From positions 1 through 35,361 of the forward strand of contig CALURS010000004.1 of NCBI GenBank assembly GCA_944323215.1: a DNA stretch of 35,361 nt, read 5' to 3'. The DNA comes from Candidatus Gastranaerophilales bacterium (GTDB lineage: Bacteria > Cyanobacteriota > Vampirovibrionia > Gastranaerophilales > Gastranaerophilaceae). The notes beneath the pieces are model-generated. The model ran no database searches. It saw only the letters and a program-made list of their open reading frames with translations, and was not told the DNA's origin. Within the stretch, counting starts at the first letter, position 1; each line of letters opens with the position of its first letter. The position numbers were made by a program, and so were the translations under genes. Positions 1 through 6,951 of this stretch are shown piece after piece.

Positions 1-1351
1 CAGGTTCAGCCCCGCCTCTTTCAAACCAAGGTGATAAAAAGGCTCTGCATCCCATTGGTGATACTACTCGTTTGTATTTCTTATACATACTTGCAACATA
101 ACCTTCACCGGTTAATGATAACCAATCCGGATACATTGTCTTTTGTGAACACTCTACGCCTGCTTCATATACATCATATAATTCCTTACCTTTTCCGTGA
201 AGTTCTTCATCATATAAGAATACTATTTTAGGGAATAATACAGGCTTTTTATTATCCTTCTTACCTTGCCCCTTTGCATGAACTCTCAAGATGGTCATTG
301 ATGCCATCTTCTCAAATTCGCCCGTGCCAAGACCCAATGTAATAGTTATGAACGGATAATCACCACGAGATGATGCAACAGTATTAAATTTGTATTCCCA
401 GCCTTGATATCCTTGTTCAAAATCATTTTGAACATCCTTCAATGCTTCTTCTCTCGCTTTTTCAAACGAAAGTCCCATACAAATATATCGGTTATATTGT
501 TTGTCATAAGATTTTTGAGCATATGGAGCAAGTAGTTTATCAACTTCGGCTACAGTAAATCCGCCATACTGTTGGCTTGCTGCTGCCATTACTATATCAC
601 CGATTACGTCAAATGCGACATCCAATGTCTTTGGCTCATTGTACCAGATGTTACCCATCTCAAATCCGCCTTCTAACACTGATTTAACATCAAATAAGCA
701 GCAATTCATTGTATCACGTCTTGCTGACATATCGTGAATATAGATATATCCTTCTCTGATTGCTTGCAAATCTTCTACTGTTAAAAAGAACTTTTTGTAT
801 AATTCTTTGTTTAACTGATTAAAAATTAATGAACGCTTTGTTGATACTAAAGCACTATCAGAGTTTGAATTTTCTTTATCTCCTATATACATAATCTTTT
901 GGCTTTCTTGATAAACTTTATCAAGCATATGCACAAAATCTTGTTTATAGTTCCTATAATTTCTATAACTCTCGGCAATTTTAGGATTAACAAGCTCTAA
1001 AACACTCTCTACTATATTATGCATTGTTGCTATTTCAACTTCTTTCTTGCCTGATGAAATAACTTTCTCATCTACATAATCACAAATAGTTTTTATTTCT
1101 TCATCTGTTAGTTTTACTAACATTCTGGTAGCTGACTTCTGGATTGCTGATACAACTTTTTGAACATTATATTCTTCTTTTGTTCCATCCTTCTTTATTA
1201 CTACTACATCATTTAATGATGCACTCTGAATACTGACAACCTTATTATCGCTAAGAGGTGATGTCATCCCCTTAAATACAGGATTTGTATTCGATTTGGA
1301 TGCAGTACTTATACCTATTACATTTTTTTCTTGCTCTATATTATTTTGCAT
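1..1351 (-). CDS. nrdD: Anaerobic (class III) ribonucleoside-triphosphate reductase, partial (C-terminus beyond left edge)
   Basis: This enzyme reduces ribonucleoside triphosphates to deoxyribonucleotides without oxygen, using a glycyl radical. The frame is open from ATG at 1351 to the window edge, about 450 codons. After a poorly conserved N-terminal extension of about 45 residues comes an ATP-cone (about 46-140, with KKDGTKEEY and later TMHNIVESVL). The catalytic barrel follows: YIHDMSARRDTMNCCLFD near 205-222 with the loop cysteine, QQYGGFT near 262, RGDYPFITITLG near 330, and MGCRAFLSPWFERGG near 435 with the probable thiyl-radical cysteine. The zinc site and glycyl radical loop would lie outside the window. 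AAGGAGAGG precedes the ATG. It lies 88 bases downstream of a rubredoxin gene in the same orientation; the activase gene nrdG is not visible. Family assignment is firm. Confidence 0.95.
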   Translation of the reverse strand, partial: MQNNIEQEKNVIGISTASKSNTNPVFKGMTSPLSDNKVVSIQSASLNDVVVIKKDGTKEEYNVQKVVSAIQKSATRMLVKLTDEEIKTICDYVDEKVISSGKKEVEIATMHNIVESVLELVNPKIAESYRNYRNYKQDFVHMLDKVYQESQKIMYIGDKENSNSDSALVSTKRSLIFNQLNKELYKKFFLTVEDLQAIREGYIYIHDMSARRDTMNCCLFDVKSVLEGGFEMGNIWYNEPKTLDVAFDVIGDIVMAAASQQYGGFTVAEVDKLLAPYAQKSYDKQYNRYICMGLSFEKAREEALKDVQNDFEQGYQGWEYKFNTVASSRGDYPFITITLGLGTGEFEKMASMTILRVHAKGQGKKDNKKPVLFPKIVFLYDEELHGKGKELYDVYEAGVECSQKTMYPDWLSLTGEGYVASMYKKYKRVVSPMGCRAFLSPWFERGGAEP

Positions 1352-1439
1352 ATCAAATTCCTCTCCTTAGCTAACGGTTATTTCCGCAGCCAGATTACCC
1401 AAAATCTTCTATTCTTCGCCAATTATTATCTTTTTCTAT

Positions 1440-1583
1440 TTATTCGACTGGTTCAAACATGTCTTTTCCAACATGGCATATTGGACATTCAAAATCCTCT
1501 GGTTGCTCCTCAAACGAAACATTATTATGTTCAGTTGGATCATATACATATTGACATACAGTACAGATATATTTTTTATTCAT
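1440..1583 (-). CDS. Rubredoxin (47 residues)
   Basis: A short one-electron carrier with a mononuclear iron bound by four cysteines. The translation begins [18 protein letters not shown] and contains CPIC near residue 33, giving the two CxxC knuckles (C7/C10 and C33/C36), the YDP motif after the first knuckle and a KDMFEPV tail like the usual KDxFE. It is slightly shorter than typical rubredoxins (about 52-55). The glycine after each knuckle is replaced (CxxCQ, CxxCH) and the usual Trp before CPxC is Phe, so it is a divergent member. A perfect AGGAGG lies eight bases before ATG, and a TTGACA-17-TATAAT promoter lies upstream. It probably heads a transcript with nrdD, suggesting a role in anaerobic redox supply or oxidative-stress defence; the direct partner is inference. 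Confidence 0.88.
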   Translation of the reverse strand: MNKKYICTVCQYVYDPTEHNNVSFEEQPEDFECPICHVGKDMFEPVE

Positions 1584-1604
1584 CTGCAATGCCTCCTTTC
1601 TAAA

Positions 1605-1633
1605 ATTATAAAATTTCTTATATATAGTGTCAA
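1605..1633 (-). promoter_or_regulatory. Consensus sigma-70 promoter for rubredoxin-nrdD
   Basis: Read on the minus strand: TTGACA (1633-1628), 17-base spacer, TATAAT (1610-1605). Both hexamers match consensus exactly. Transcription would start near 1598, just before the AGGAGG of the rubredoxin gene, leaving a very short leader. Confidence 0.8.
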
Positions 1634-1887
1634 CCGTACAAACAATGTAGTTTTTTATAATAACGTGTTTATTGAGTTTCAGCCCTGTTGCTTTTTTTTA
1701 TTCAGCGTTAAACTAAGATATAATACTTACTACAGATTTGTAAACTTTTTTTAATATTTCATTATTTTTTTCATTTTGTTGAATTTCAAGTACTCAATCA
1801 ATTTTAAAAATAAATTTATCATAAATTTTTGTTAAATTTATCGCATGAAAAATAAGATATTTTACCGGATAACATGCCACACATAAA
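1634..1887. other. AT-rich intergenic stretch with no visible gene
   Basis: Together with the flanking promoter and terminator this forms the 362-base gap between the rubredoxin gene and the 94-residue gene. I see only AT-rich sequence with homopolymer runs, no convincing coding frame, no ribosome binding site followed by an open frame, and no tRNA-like fold. Confidence 0.6.
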
Positions 1888-1919
1888 AATAAATCCCGTT
1901 TGGATCTACGGGATTTATT
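1888..1919 (-). terminator. Intrinsic terminator after the 94-residue gene
   Basis: A perfect 12-bp inverted repeat (AATAAATCCCGT at 1888-1899 and its complement at 1908-1919) with an 8-base loop. Read on the minus strand it is followed by T-rich ATTTTTATG, 27 bases past the stop codon of the upstream gene. Confidence 0.8.
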
Positions 1920-1945
1920 CTCTTAAAACATTTTATAAGAATTAA

Positions 1946-2230
1946 CTAAATTCTGTTTTTCCAAACGCCACCTTGTCTGTCAACAATACCGTCATAACAA
2001 GACCAAAATCTAAACAATACTGTTAAGCCTAAAAGAGCATGAGTAATAACTTTTTCATCGCTTTGTTCGTTAACAATTTGACCTAAGCCCGGCCATATTA
2101 ATAATGATAATGCCCCTGCACCAACTGATTTTAACGATACTTGACCATTTGTTCCGTGTGTACCTGCAAACGCCGGTGTCATTGACATTAATAACCCTGA
2201 TAATAATATCACTGATAAAATCTTTTTCAT
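1946..2230 (-). CDS. Small exported or membrane protein, unknown function (94 residues)
   Basis: I do not recognise this family with confidence. The N-terminus (MKKILSVILLSGLLMSMTPAFAG) is a classic signal peptide with AFA-G cleavage near residue 22. The mature part has a hydrophobic segment LSLLIWPGLGQIVN (about 41-54) and a second LLGLTVLFRFW (about 67-77). The PGLGQ-x-x-N turn resembles that of small TM2/DUF5683-like membrane proteins, which is only a similarity of motif. A strong AAAGGAGG lies before ATG, it has its own promoter, and it ends in a strong terminator, so it is likely transcribed alone and well translated. Confidence 0.7.
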   Translation of the reverse strand: MKKILSVILLSGLLMSMTPAFAGTHGTNGQVSLKSVGAGALSLLIWPGLGQIVNEQSDEKVITHALLGLTVLFRFWSCYDGIVDRQGGVWKNRI

Positions 2231-2254
2231 TTATCCTCCTTTGTTAATACTTGA

Positions 2255-2283
2255 ATATTATCACATATAAATATTTGTTTCAA
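2255..2283 (-). promoter_or_regulatory. Sigma-70 promoter for the 94-residue gene
   Basis: Minus strand: TTGAAA (2283-2278), 17-base spacer, TAATAT (2260-2255), then AAAGGAGG and ATG at 2230. The element sits between this gene and the stop codon of the upstream ABC ATPase gene. Confidence 0.55.
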
Positions 2284-2288
2284 ATTTT

Positions 2289-3335
2289 CTACAATGTCTC
2301 GCCGGAAAAGCTGTCGAAAAAATACAAATCTGAAACATTTATACCTACTTGATAATTTTTCCCTACTTCTATATTCGCAGGAACAATTGTAGAACAGTCA
2401 GCATCATTCATTTTAAAATAAACGATTTTACTGTTGCCGGTAAGCTCTGTAATTTCAGGCTTAACACCTATTTTATAATCACTTCCGTCAAGTTTCTCCG
2501 GACGAATCCCTATTATTACATCATTCATACCGTTTAACCTATTCATAACATCTGCCGGTAATTGAATTTTTATTCCGTTTATTTCAACACCAGCATCGGT
2601 AACTCGAGAATTAACAAAATTCATCTGACCAAGGAAACCTGCTACAAACTTATTTTTCGGATTGTTATAAATATTCTGAGGGGTATCAAATTGTTGAACA
2701 ATTCCCTTATCTAAAACCATAATCCTGTCACCCATTGTAAGTGCTTCTGTCTGATCATGTGTAACATATATAAACGTTGTCTGAAGCTTATTATGCAGTT
2801 TTTTTATCTCCGAACGCATTTTGACACGTAAATTAGCATCCAAGTTGGATAAGGGTTCGTCCATCAAAAATACTTGAGGATTTCTTACTATTGCCCTGCC
2901 TAATGCTACTCTCTGACGTTGTCCCCCTGATAACTGTTTAGGCTTCCTATTCAAATATTGTTTTAAGCCTAAGACTTCAGCAACTTCCTCTACCTTTGAT
3001 TTTATTTCTGACTTTTTATATTTTCTCATTTTTAAACCAAAAGCCATATTATCAAAAACAGTCATATGAGGATATAGTGCATAATTTTGGAAAACAAAGG
3101 CTATATCTCTATCTTTGGGGTGAAGTTTATTCACAACTTTATCGCCTATAAGAATCTCACCTTCTGTAATATCTTCTAAGCCCGCTATCATCCTTAAAAT
3201 AGTTGATTTACCACAACCAGAGGAACCTACAATTACAACAAATTCCTTATCGCTTATTTCTGCATCTATTCCGTTTATTACACTATGCTTTGCATCATAG
3301 CTTTTTTTTATATTTTTTAGTTCTACCCTTGCCAT
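2289..3335 (-). CDS. ABC transporter ATPase, MalK/UgpC/MsmX family
   Basis: The ATP-hydrolysing subunit of carbohydrate-type (CUT1) importers, acting on the cytoplasmic face of the inner membrane. Residues 1-235 form the nucleotide-binding domain with Walker A GSSGCGKST (about 38-46), Q-loop in FQNYALYPHMTV, signature LSGGQRQRVALGRAIV, Walker B VFLMDEPLSNLD and switch His in YVTHDQTEA. Residues about 240-348 form the regulatory TOBE/OB extension typical of MalK and UgpC. The length (348) is normal. No permease or solute-binding protein gene accompanies it, so it may be a shared ATPase serving several sugar importers as MsmX does in Bacillus. It starts three bases after the stop of the degenerate histidine kinase gene, so the two are almost certainly cotranscribed. 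Family assignment is firm; the substrate is unknown. Confidence 0.93.
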   Translation of the reverse strand: MARVELKNIKKSYDAKHSVINGIDAEISDKEFVVIVGSSGCGKSTILRMIAGLEDITEGEILIGDKVVNKLHPKDRDIAFVFQNYALYPHMTVFDNMAFGLKMRKYKKSEIKSKVEEVAEVLGLKQYLNRKPKQLSGGQRQRVALGRAIVRNPQVFLMDEPLSNLDANLRVKMRSEIKKLHNKLQTTFIYVTHDQTEALTMGDRIMVLDKGIVQQFDTPQNIYNNPKNKFVAGFLGQMNFVNSRVTDAGVEINGIKIQLPADVMNRLNGMNDVIIGIRPEKLDGSDYKIGVKPEITELTGNSKIVYFKMNDADCSTIVPANIEVGKNYQVGINVSDLYFFDSFSGETL

Positions 3336-3338
3336 TTA

Positions 3339-4424
3339 TTAATCTCTCTCATGAATAGGTATTAAAATATTAAATGTTGTATCCTTTAATATTTCTGATT
3401 TAATCCAAATTTGACCTGACATACCGCTCAAAATGTTTTTAACACTTGTTAATGCCATTGAACGTGCTATAAATCTCTTTGATACCGTATCATCTGAATA
3501 TGGATTAAAAACAGAGTTCAACTCTGAATCAGACATACTAAATCCATTACATATTATTGATATCAACACACCGTTGTTTAATGATGCGCTTTCTAATATT
3601 GATGATGAAGGAACGGATATTACTACGTTTATATTTCCCATCTCCATATATCTTAAAACGGCTTCTAAAATATTTTGAATAACAATCTTTATTCCATTCT
3701 CATCTGCCTGAAATGTCTTTCTTATAGCAGGATCAACTTCAATTTTAATTTCTATACCTTGATCTTTGTGTAACTGCTCTATAAATTTGACACTTGACTG
3801 AACTAAATTAGCAATATCTAAAACTTTATAGTCTTTATCTATTAATCCCATTTCTGATTTTGCCAATTCCGTAAACTTTTCCGTTAAATACAGCAGTTCT
3901 TCTGAGTTTTTATTAATAATTCTTGTATATTTTTCTTGTTTTTCATTAATGTTACCACCAAGTCCGTCTAACAATGCTTGGGAAAAACCAATTATAGACT
4001 GAATCGGAGATTTAATATCATTCGCTATTTTAATTATTAAATTATTTTTATTTACGTTTTCTGTACTTGGTTTTGCACTATGCATGCTAATATTGGCAGG
4101 CTGCGTAGAAATTTTTCTTATATCTACAACATAGCCATATTCTATTCCGCGTGCAATAATTTCAAAGTTTTCTTTTGTTGATTCTCTTTTTATAAAAGAC
4201 TTTGTCCCGTATTCTGCCGATTTCTTTACAGCCTCAAATCCATCTTCAAAAAAGATATCTATATGAGAAGTTATAACAATATCTCTCTGAACATCCATAT
4301 CTTTTAAGAATTGTTCATTTACCCAAGATATCATACCTTCTACTGTCACTATAATAAGCCCATATGGTAAACAAGATTCAATATCTATTGTACTGTTTTT
4401 TGGTAATAATTTTCTAAAGTCCAT
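3339..4424 (-). CDS. PAS domain and histidine-kinase-like protein lacking key catalytic residues (probable pseudokinase)
   Basis: Residues about 15-105 look like a PAS sensor domain. Residues about 127-190 align with a HisKA dimerisation helix, but where active kinases read SHELRTP this reads ANDIKSP, so the phosphoacceptor His is Asn (about residue 135, codon 4022-4020). The HATPase region also lacks key features: the N-box reads NILEAVLRY with Ala at the metal-binding Asn, the G1 box DxGxG is CNGFS, and the G2 glycines are absent (KRFIARSMALTSVK). The closing GQIWIKSE and TTFNILIP strands are retained, so the fold seems intact. No transmembrane segment is seen. ATG at 4424 is preferred because AGAAGGA abuts the upstream in-frame ATG at 4433 but is well spaced for 4424. 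Likely cotranscribed with the ABC ATPase. Confidence 0.8.
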   Translation of the reverse strand: MDFRKLLPKNSTIDIESCLPYGLIIVTVEGMISWVNEQFLKDMDVQRDIVITSHIDIFFEDGFEAVKKSAEYGTKSFIKRESTKENFEIIARGIEYGYVVDIRKISTQPANISMHSAKPSTENVNKNNLIIKIANDIKSPIQSIIGFSQALLDGLGGNINEKQEKYTRIINKNSEELLYLTEKFTELAKSEMGLIDKDYKVLDIANLVQSSVKFIEQLHKDQGIEIKIEVDPAIRKTFQADENGIKIVIQNILEAVLRYMEMGNINVVISVPSSSILESASLNNGVLISIICNGFSMSDSELNSVFNPYSDDTVSKRFIARSMALTSVKNILSGMSGQIWIKSEILKDTTFNILIPIHERD

Positions 4425-4495
4425 TACTGTCATTCCTTCTTAAACATGTGTATTCTAACACGAAACAATTATAAAATTCTACATGGACAAAATTA

Positions 4496-4759
4496 TTATT
4501 TATTGATAAACAAAAAACTTCTCTGTGGCTTATTTACTTTCGGAGGAGCAGGCGTGATATTTTTAGTTATAACATTCATCTTAGTTAGCGTAAAATGCTG
4601 TCCTTTGTTAAATTGCCCCTCTTGAATGTTTTGCTTTGAACCTGTAGACAAATGCTTACCTAAATCATATCTGCTGTTATAAAACAATTCTGAATCATTT
4701 TCAGTAGCATGCAAAACTCCGCTGCTATTTAGTATTTCTTGGCCTTTTTCTTTTTCCAT
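4496..4759 (-). CDS. Hypothetical protein (87 residues)
   Basis: Not recognised. The protein is hydrophilic, without signal peptide or membrane segment, and rich in Asn, Gln and Lys. It has a Pro-containing basic C-terminus (APPKVNKPQRSFLFINK). The ribosome binding site is modest (AGGGAAG four bases before ATG), but a plausible promoter lies upstream and the frame fills the gap between the efflux gene and the kinase-like gene. It has no clear terminator of its own and could be cotranscribed with the downstream kinase-like gene (62-base gap). It may be a lineage-restricted protein; a chance open frame is not excluded. Confidence 0.5.
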   Translation of the reverse strand: MEKEKGQEILNSSGVLHATENDSELFYNSRYDLGKHLSTGSKQNIQEGQFNKGQHFTLTKMNVITKNITPAPPKVNKPQRSFLFINK

Positions 4760-4789
4760 GGGGCTTCCCTATCTAATCTCCGCTTAATC

Positions 4790-4817
4790 ATTGTAATATA
4801 TCATGATAAAATTACAA
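4790..4817 (-). promoter_or_regulatory. Possible sigma-70 promoter for the 87-residue gene
   Basis: Minus strand: TTGTAA (4817-4812), 16-base spacer, TACAAT (4795-4790), about 30 bases before ATG at 4759. Confidence 0.45.
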
Positions 4818-4852
4818 GCCCACTTATAGAATTTCATTCATTTTATGTACAC

Positions 4853-4870
4853 ACAGATTTATAAATCTGT
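4853..4870. repeat. 18-bp perfect palindrome over the efflux gene stop codon
   Basis: ACAGATTTATAAATCTGT is fully self-complementary and includes the end of the TolC-like gene. No T-run follows on the minus strand, so it is not a typical terminator; it may be a weak hairpin limiting readthrough or simply AT-rich coincidence. Confidence 0.4.
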
Positions 4871-6322
4871 ACCTACTGCCTTATACAAGGAAATATAATC
4901 TACCCACAATTCGCAATTGTTATTAACTATTAATTTGTTTACGTCCAACAAATTCTCTTGCTTTTGGTTTAAATCCAATTTAGAGATTATACCTGTATCA
5001 TATTTAAGTTTTGCAAGTTCAAAATCTTTAGTTTCAAGATTTAAAATTTTTGTATTATCATCAAATTTTTTCTTATCATTCTTTATAGAAACCATTGAGT
5101 CATTAATTTCTTGAATAGCAACCAAATTTGTTTTTTCATAATTCTTAAGTACTCTTTCATATTCCGCCTTTTTCATCTTCAAATTAGCAACTTTTCTGCC
5201 ACCTGAAAATAAATTAGCAACAATACCGCCGCTTAATCCCCAGATAAGATTATTCGTAGTAAATAAACTACCTAAATCAGCTGCGTTAAATAAACCAAAT
5301 CCTCCAATATTTATAGATGGCAAAAACTCTTTTCTTGCTATTCTGACATCTATTCCTGATTTCTCAACCATCTTTTCTGCCTTTAAATAGTCAGGACGTT
5401 TTAAGATTTTACTTGATGAAATTTCTTCCGGAATTATACCTTTAAAACCTATCTCTGAATATTTTGAACGTTCAAAGCTTTCTGCCTTATCAGAACTTTC
5501 ACCTATTAATACCGCAAGTTGATTCAGTAACATTGAACGATTTTTCTTTAAATCCGTTAATTCTGACTGACCTTCCACATAAGATTTGTTTGCTTTTACT
5601 AAATCAGACGTAGATACAATCCCCTCATCGTTTGATAACTGCATTAATTCAAATATTTCTTTTCTTAATTCAACTATTTCTTCCTGAATATCTATTACTT
5701 CGTCCAATTTAACTATATTTAAATATATACTTGCAACTGTTGAGGCTACACTTATATATGCAGCTCTCTCATCTATTATTGATGATTCATAAAGCTTTTT
5801 AGATGATTTTGTCTTATCATGGTTCTTTAAAAATATATCTGCTTCATAATTAACCAATATAGGCAATCCGAAAAACCAACCATCATAAGCTCCTAAAATA
5901 TCACCTTGAGTATAAGCCGGTAAAAATCCTGCATTTACTGTCGGTAACTCCCCTGCCATTTGTGCCCTTGCCGCTTGATAATATTCATCCACTGCTATTG
6001 TCGCCATTTGCGCATCTTTATTATTTAGAATTGCCTTTATTATATATCTGTTCAAGTTTTCATCATTAAAATTTTCAAACCAAGGCAGGTTTATATAATC
6101 TAATTTATTCTTCGCCTGCACAACTTTTTTTGCTTCTTTTTCTGCTCGTTTTGCATCACGTTTTATTTTATATTTTTTAAAGAAGCCATGACTACCAGAC
6201 TCTACTTGTTCTGTTTTTTCTGCTCCGATTTCTACAGTTTTAACTTTTTCTGACGACATTACAGGAAGAATAGTCATATAGCCCATTGATAATATTATTA
6301 AACTCGCCACGATTTTTTTCAT
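4859..6322 (-). CDS. TolC-family outer membrane efflux protein
   Basis: An outer membrane channel-tunnel protein that lets inner-membrane efflux pumps export substrates across both membranes. It starts with a signal peptide (MKKIVASLIILSMGYM..., cleavage near 24) and has no lipobox Cys. Next is a charged stretch rich in Lys, Arg and Glu (about 45-75). Two OEP-type repeats of long helices follow, with LNRYIIKAILNNKDAQMATIAVDEY (about 90-115) and RPDYLKAEKMVEKSGIDVRIARKEFLPSINIGGFG (about 310-345), the second in the classic RPDlxxAe...ArxxxLP arrangement. Length (487) is typical. It is divergent from marR-emrA, sharing the same intergenic control region, so it is probably the outer membrane partner of that adaptor. 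A TATAAT -10 lies at 6357-6352 (minus strand). Confidence 0.9.
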   Translation of the reverse strand: MKKIVASLIILSMGYMTILPVMSSEKVKTVEIGAEKTEQVESGSHGFFKKYKIKRDAKRAEKEAKKVVQAKNKLDYINLPWFENFNDENLNRYIIKAILNNKDAQMATIAVDEYYQAARAQMAGELPTVNAGFLPAYTQGDILGAYDGWFFGLPILVNYEADIFLKNHDKTKSSKKLYESSIIDERAAYISVASTVASIYLNIVKLDEVIDIQEEIVELRKEIFELMQLSNDEGIVSTSDLVKANKSYVEGQSELTDLKKNRSMLLNQLAVLIGESSDKAESFERSKYSEIGFKGIIPEEISSSKILKRPDYLKAEKMVEKSGIDVRIARKEFLPSINIGGFGLFNAADLGSLFTTNNLIWGLSGGIVANLFSGGRKVANLKMKKAEYERVLKNYEKTNLVAIQEINDSMVSIKNDKKKFDDNTKILNLETKDFELAKLKYDTGIISKLDLNQKQENLLDVNKLIVNNNCELWVDYISLYKAVGTDL

Positions 6323-6417
6323 TTCTTTAGTCCTTCATCTTACACAATATTATTATATTCTCTTTTTTACTCAAAAAAAATTACTTGCATTTATTTCAAA
6401 ATGATGATAACATATTT

Positions 6418-6451
6418 ATGTTGCAAATGCAACATGTTATATTTACAACAT
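6418..6451. promoter_or_regulatory. Tandem operator-like palindromes at the marR promoter
   Basis: Two 18-base dyads overlap by two bases. The first, ATGTTGCAAATGCAACAT (6418-6435), has perfect 8-base arms. The second, ATGTTATATTTACAACAT (6434-6451), keeps the 5-base ATGTT/AACAT ends. They cover the region just before a TATAAG -10 (6451-6456) and the marR ATG at 6466. Size and symmetry match sites bound by MarR dimers, so autoregulation is likely, with possible control of the divergent efflux gene. Confidence 0.65.
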
Positions 6452-6465
6452 ATAAGAAATTAAAT

Positions 6466-6933
6466 ATGAATACAAAAGCGGAAAAACATTATACAAATTC
6501 TTTATACTATGAAATGATACTTACGACTAAATATCTTCAAATGTATGGGATGCAGCTATTTGAAGAAAAGCAGTATGAGATAAGTATTGATGAATTTGCA
6601 GCACTAGACGTAATCTACTGTAATTCAGGGATTTGTCAACGAGACTTGGCGAAAATAATATTAAAAGATAGAGCAAACACAGGAAGAACATTAGAAGGAC
6701 TTGAGCAAAAAGGATTAATAACAAGAACGCTGGTCACAAGAAACAACCGTCCTATAAAGCAGATAAATCTGACAAAAGCCGGTGAAAAAATGTTAATAAA
6801 AATAACAGGGGAAATAAAAAATAACTTTAAAGAAATAAATAAAGAGATAAGTGATGAAGAAATTGAAAAAGTATGTAGCGTCTTAAAAAAGATGCAAAAT
6901 ACAGTAGCAAAGATTATAAAGACCCAGATATAG
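6466..6933 (+). CDS. MarR-family transcriptional regulator
   Basis: A dimeric winged-helix repressor likely controlling the adjacent efflux genes. The core has helix ISIDEFAALDVIYCNSGICQRDLAKIIL followed by the recognition helix DRANTGRTLEGLEQKGLITRTL and a wing with the usual N-R-x-x-x-I-N-L-T-x-x-G pattern (NNRPIKQINLTKAGEKM), and dimerisation helices at both ends. ATG at 6466 gives 155 residues, the usual length. An upstream in-frame TTG (6385) is rejected because the operator-like palindromes lie inside that extension. No clear Shine-Dalgarno is seen before 6466, and a -10-like TATAAG lies nine bases before ATG, so the mRNA leader may be very short. emrA follows after 18 bases, so they form an operon. 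Confidence 0.9.
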   Translation: MNTKAEKHYTNSLYYEMILTTKYLQMYGMQLFEEKQYEISIDEFAALDVIYCNSGICQRDLAKIILKDRANTGRTLEGLEQKGLITRTLVTRNNRPIKQINLTKAGEKMLIKITGEIKNNFKEINKEISDEEIEKVCSVLKKMQNTVAKIIKTQI

Positions 6934-6951
6934 AACTAAGCAGAGGAAACA

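Noticed and set aside
31-231. Open frame on the plus strand near the left edge
   Set aside because: It is antisense to nrdD, whose minus-strand frame is fully open and conserved across this region.
1448-1456. GGTTCAAAC, resembling a tRNA T-loop
   Set aside because: It lies in the rubredoxin coding sequence and no cloverleaf can be drawn around it.
1331-1754. Two overlapping plus-strand frames of about 90 codons
   Set aside because: They cover the rubredoxin gene, its promoter and AT-rich spacer, have low-complexity hydrophobic translations and no ribosome binding site.
6385-6465. Upstream TTG start extending marR by 27 codons
   Set aside because: The extension contains the tandem palindromes and a promoter-like sequence and is not part of the MarR fold; ATG at 6466 gives the usual length.
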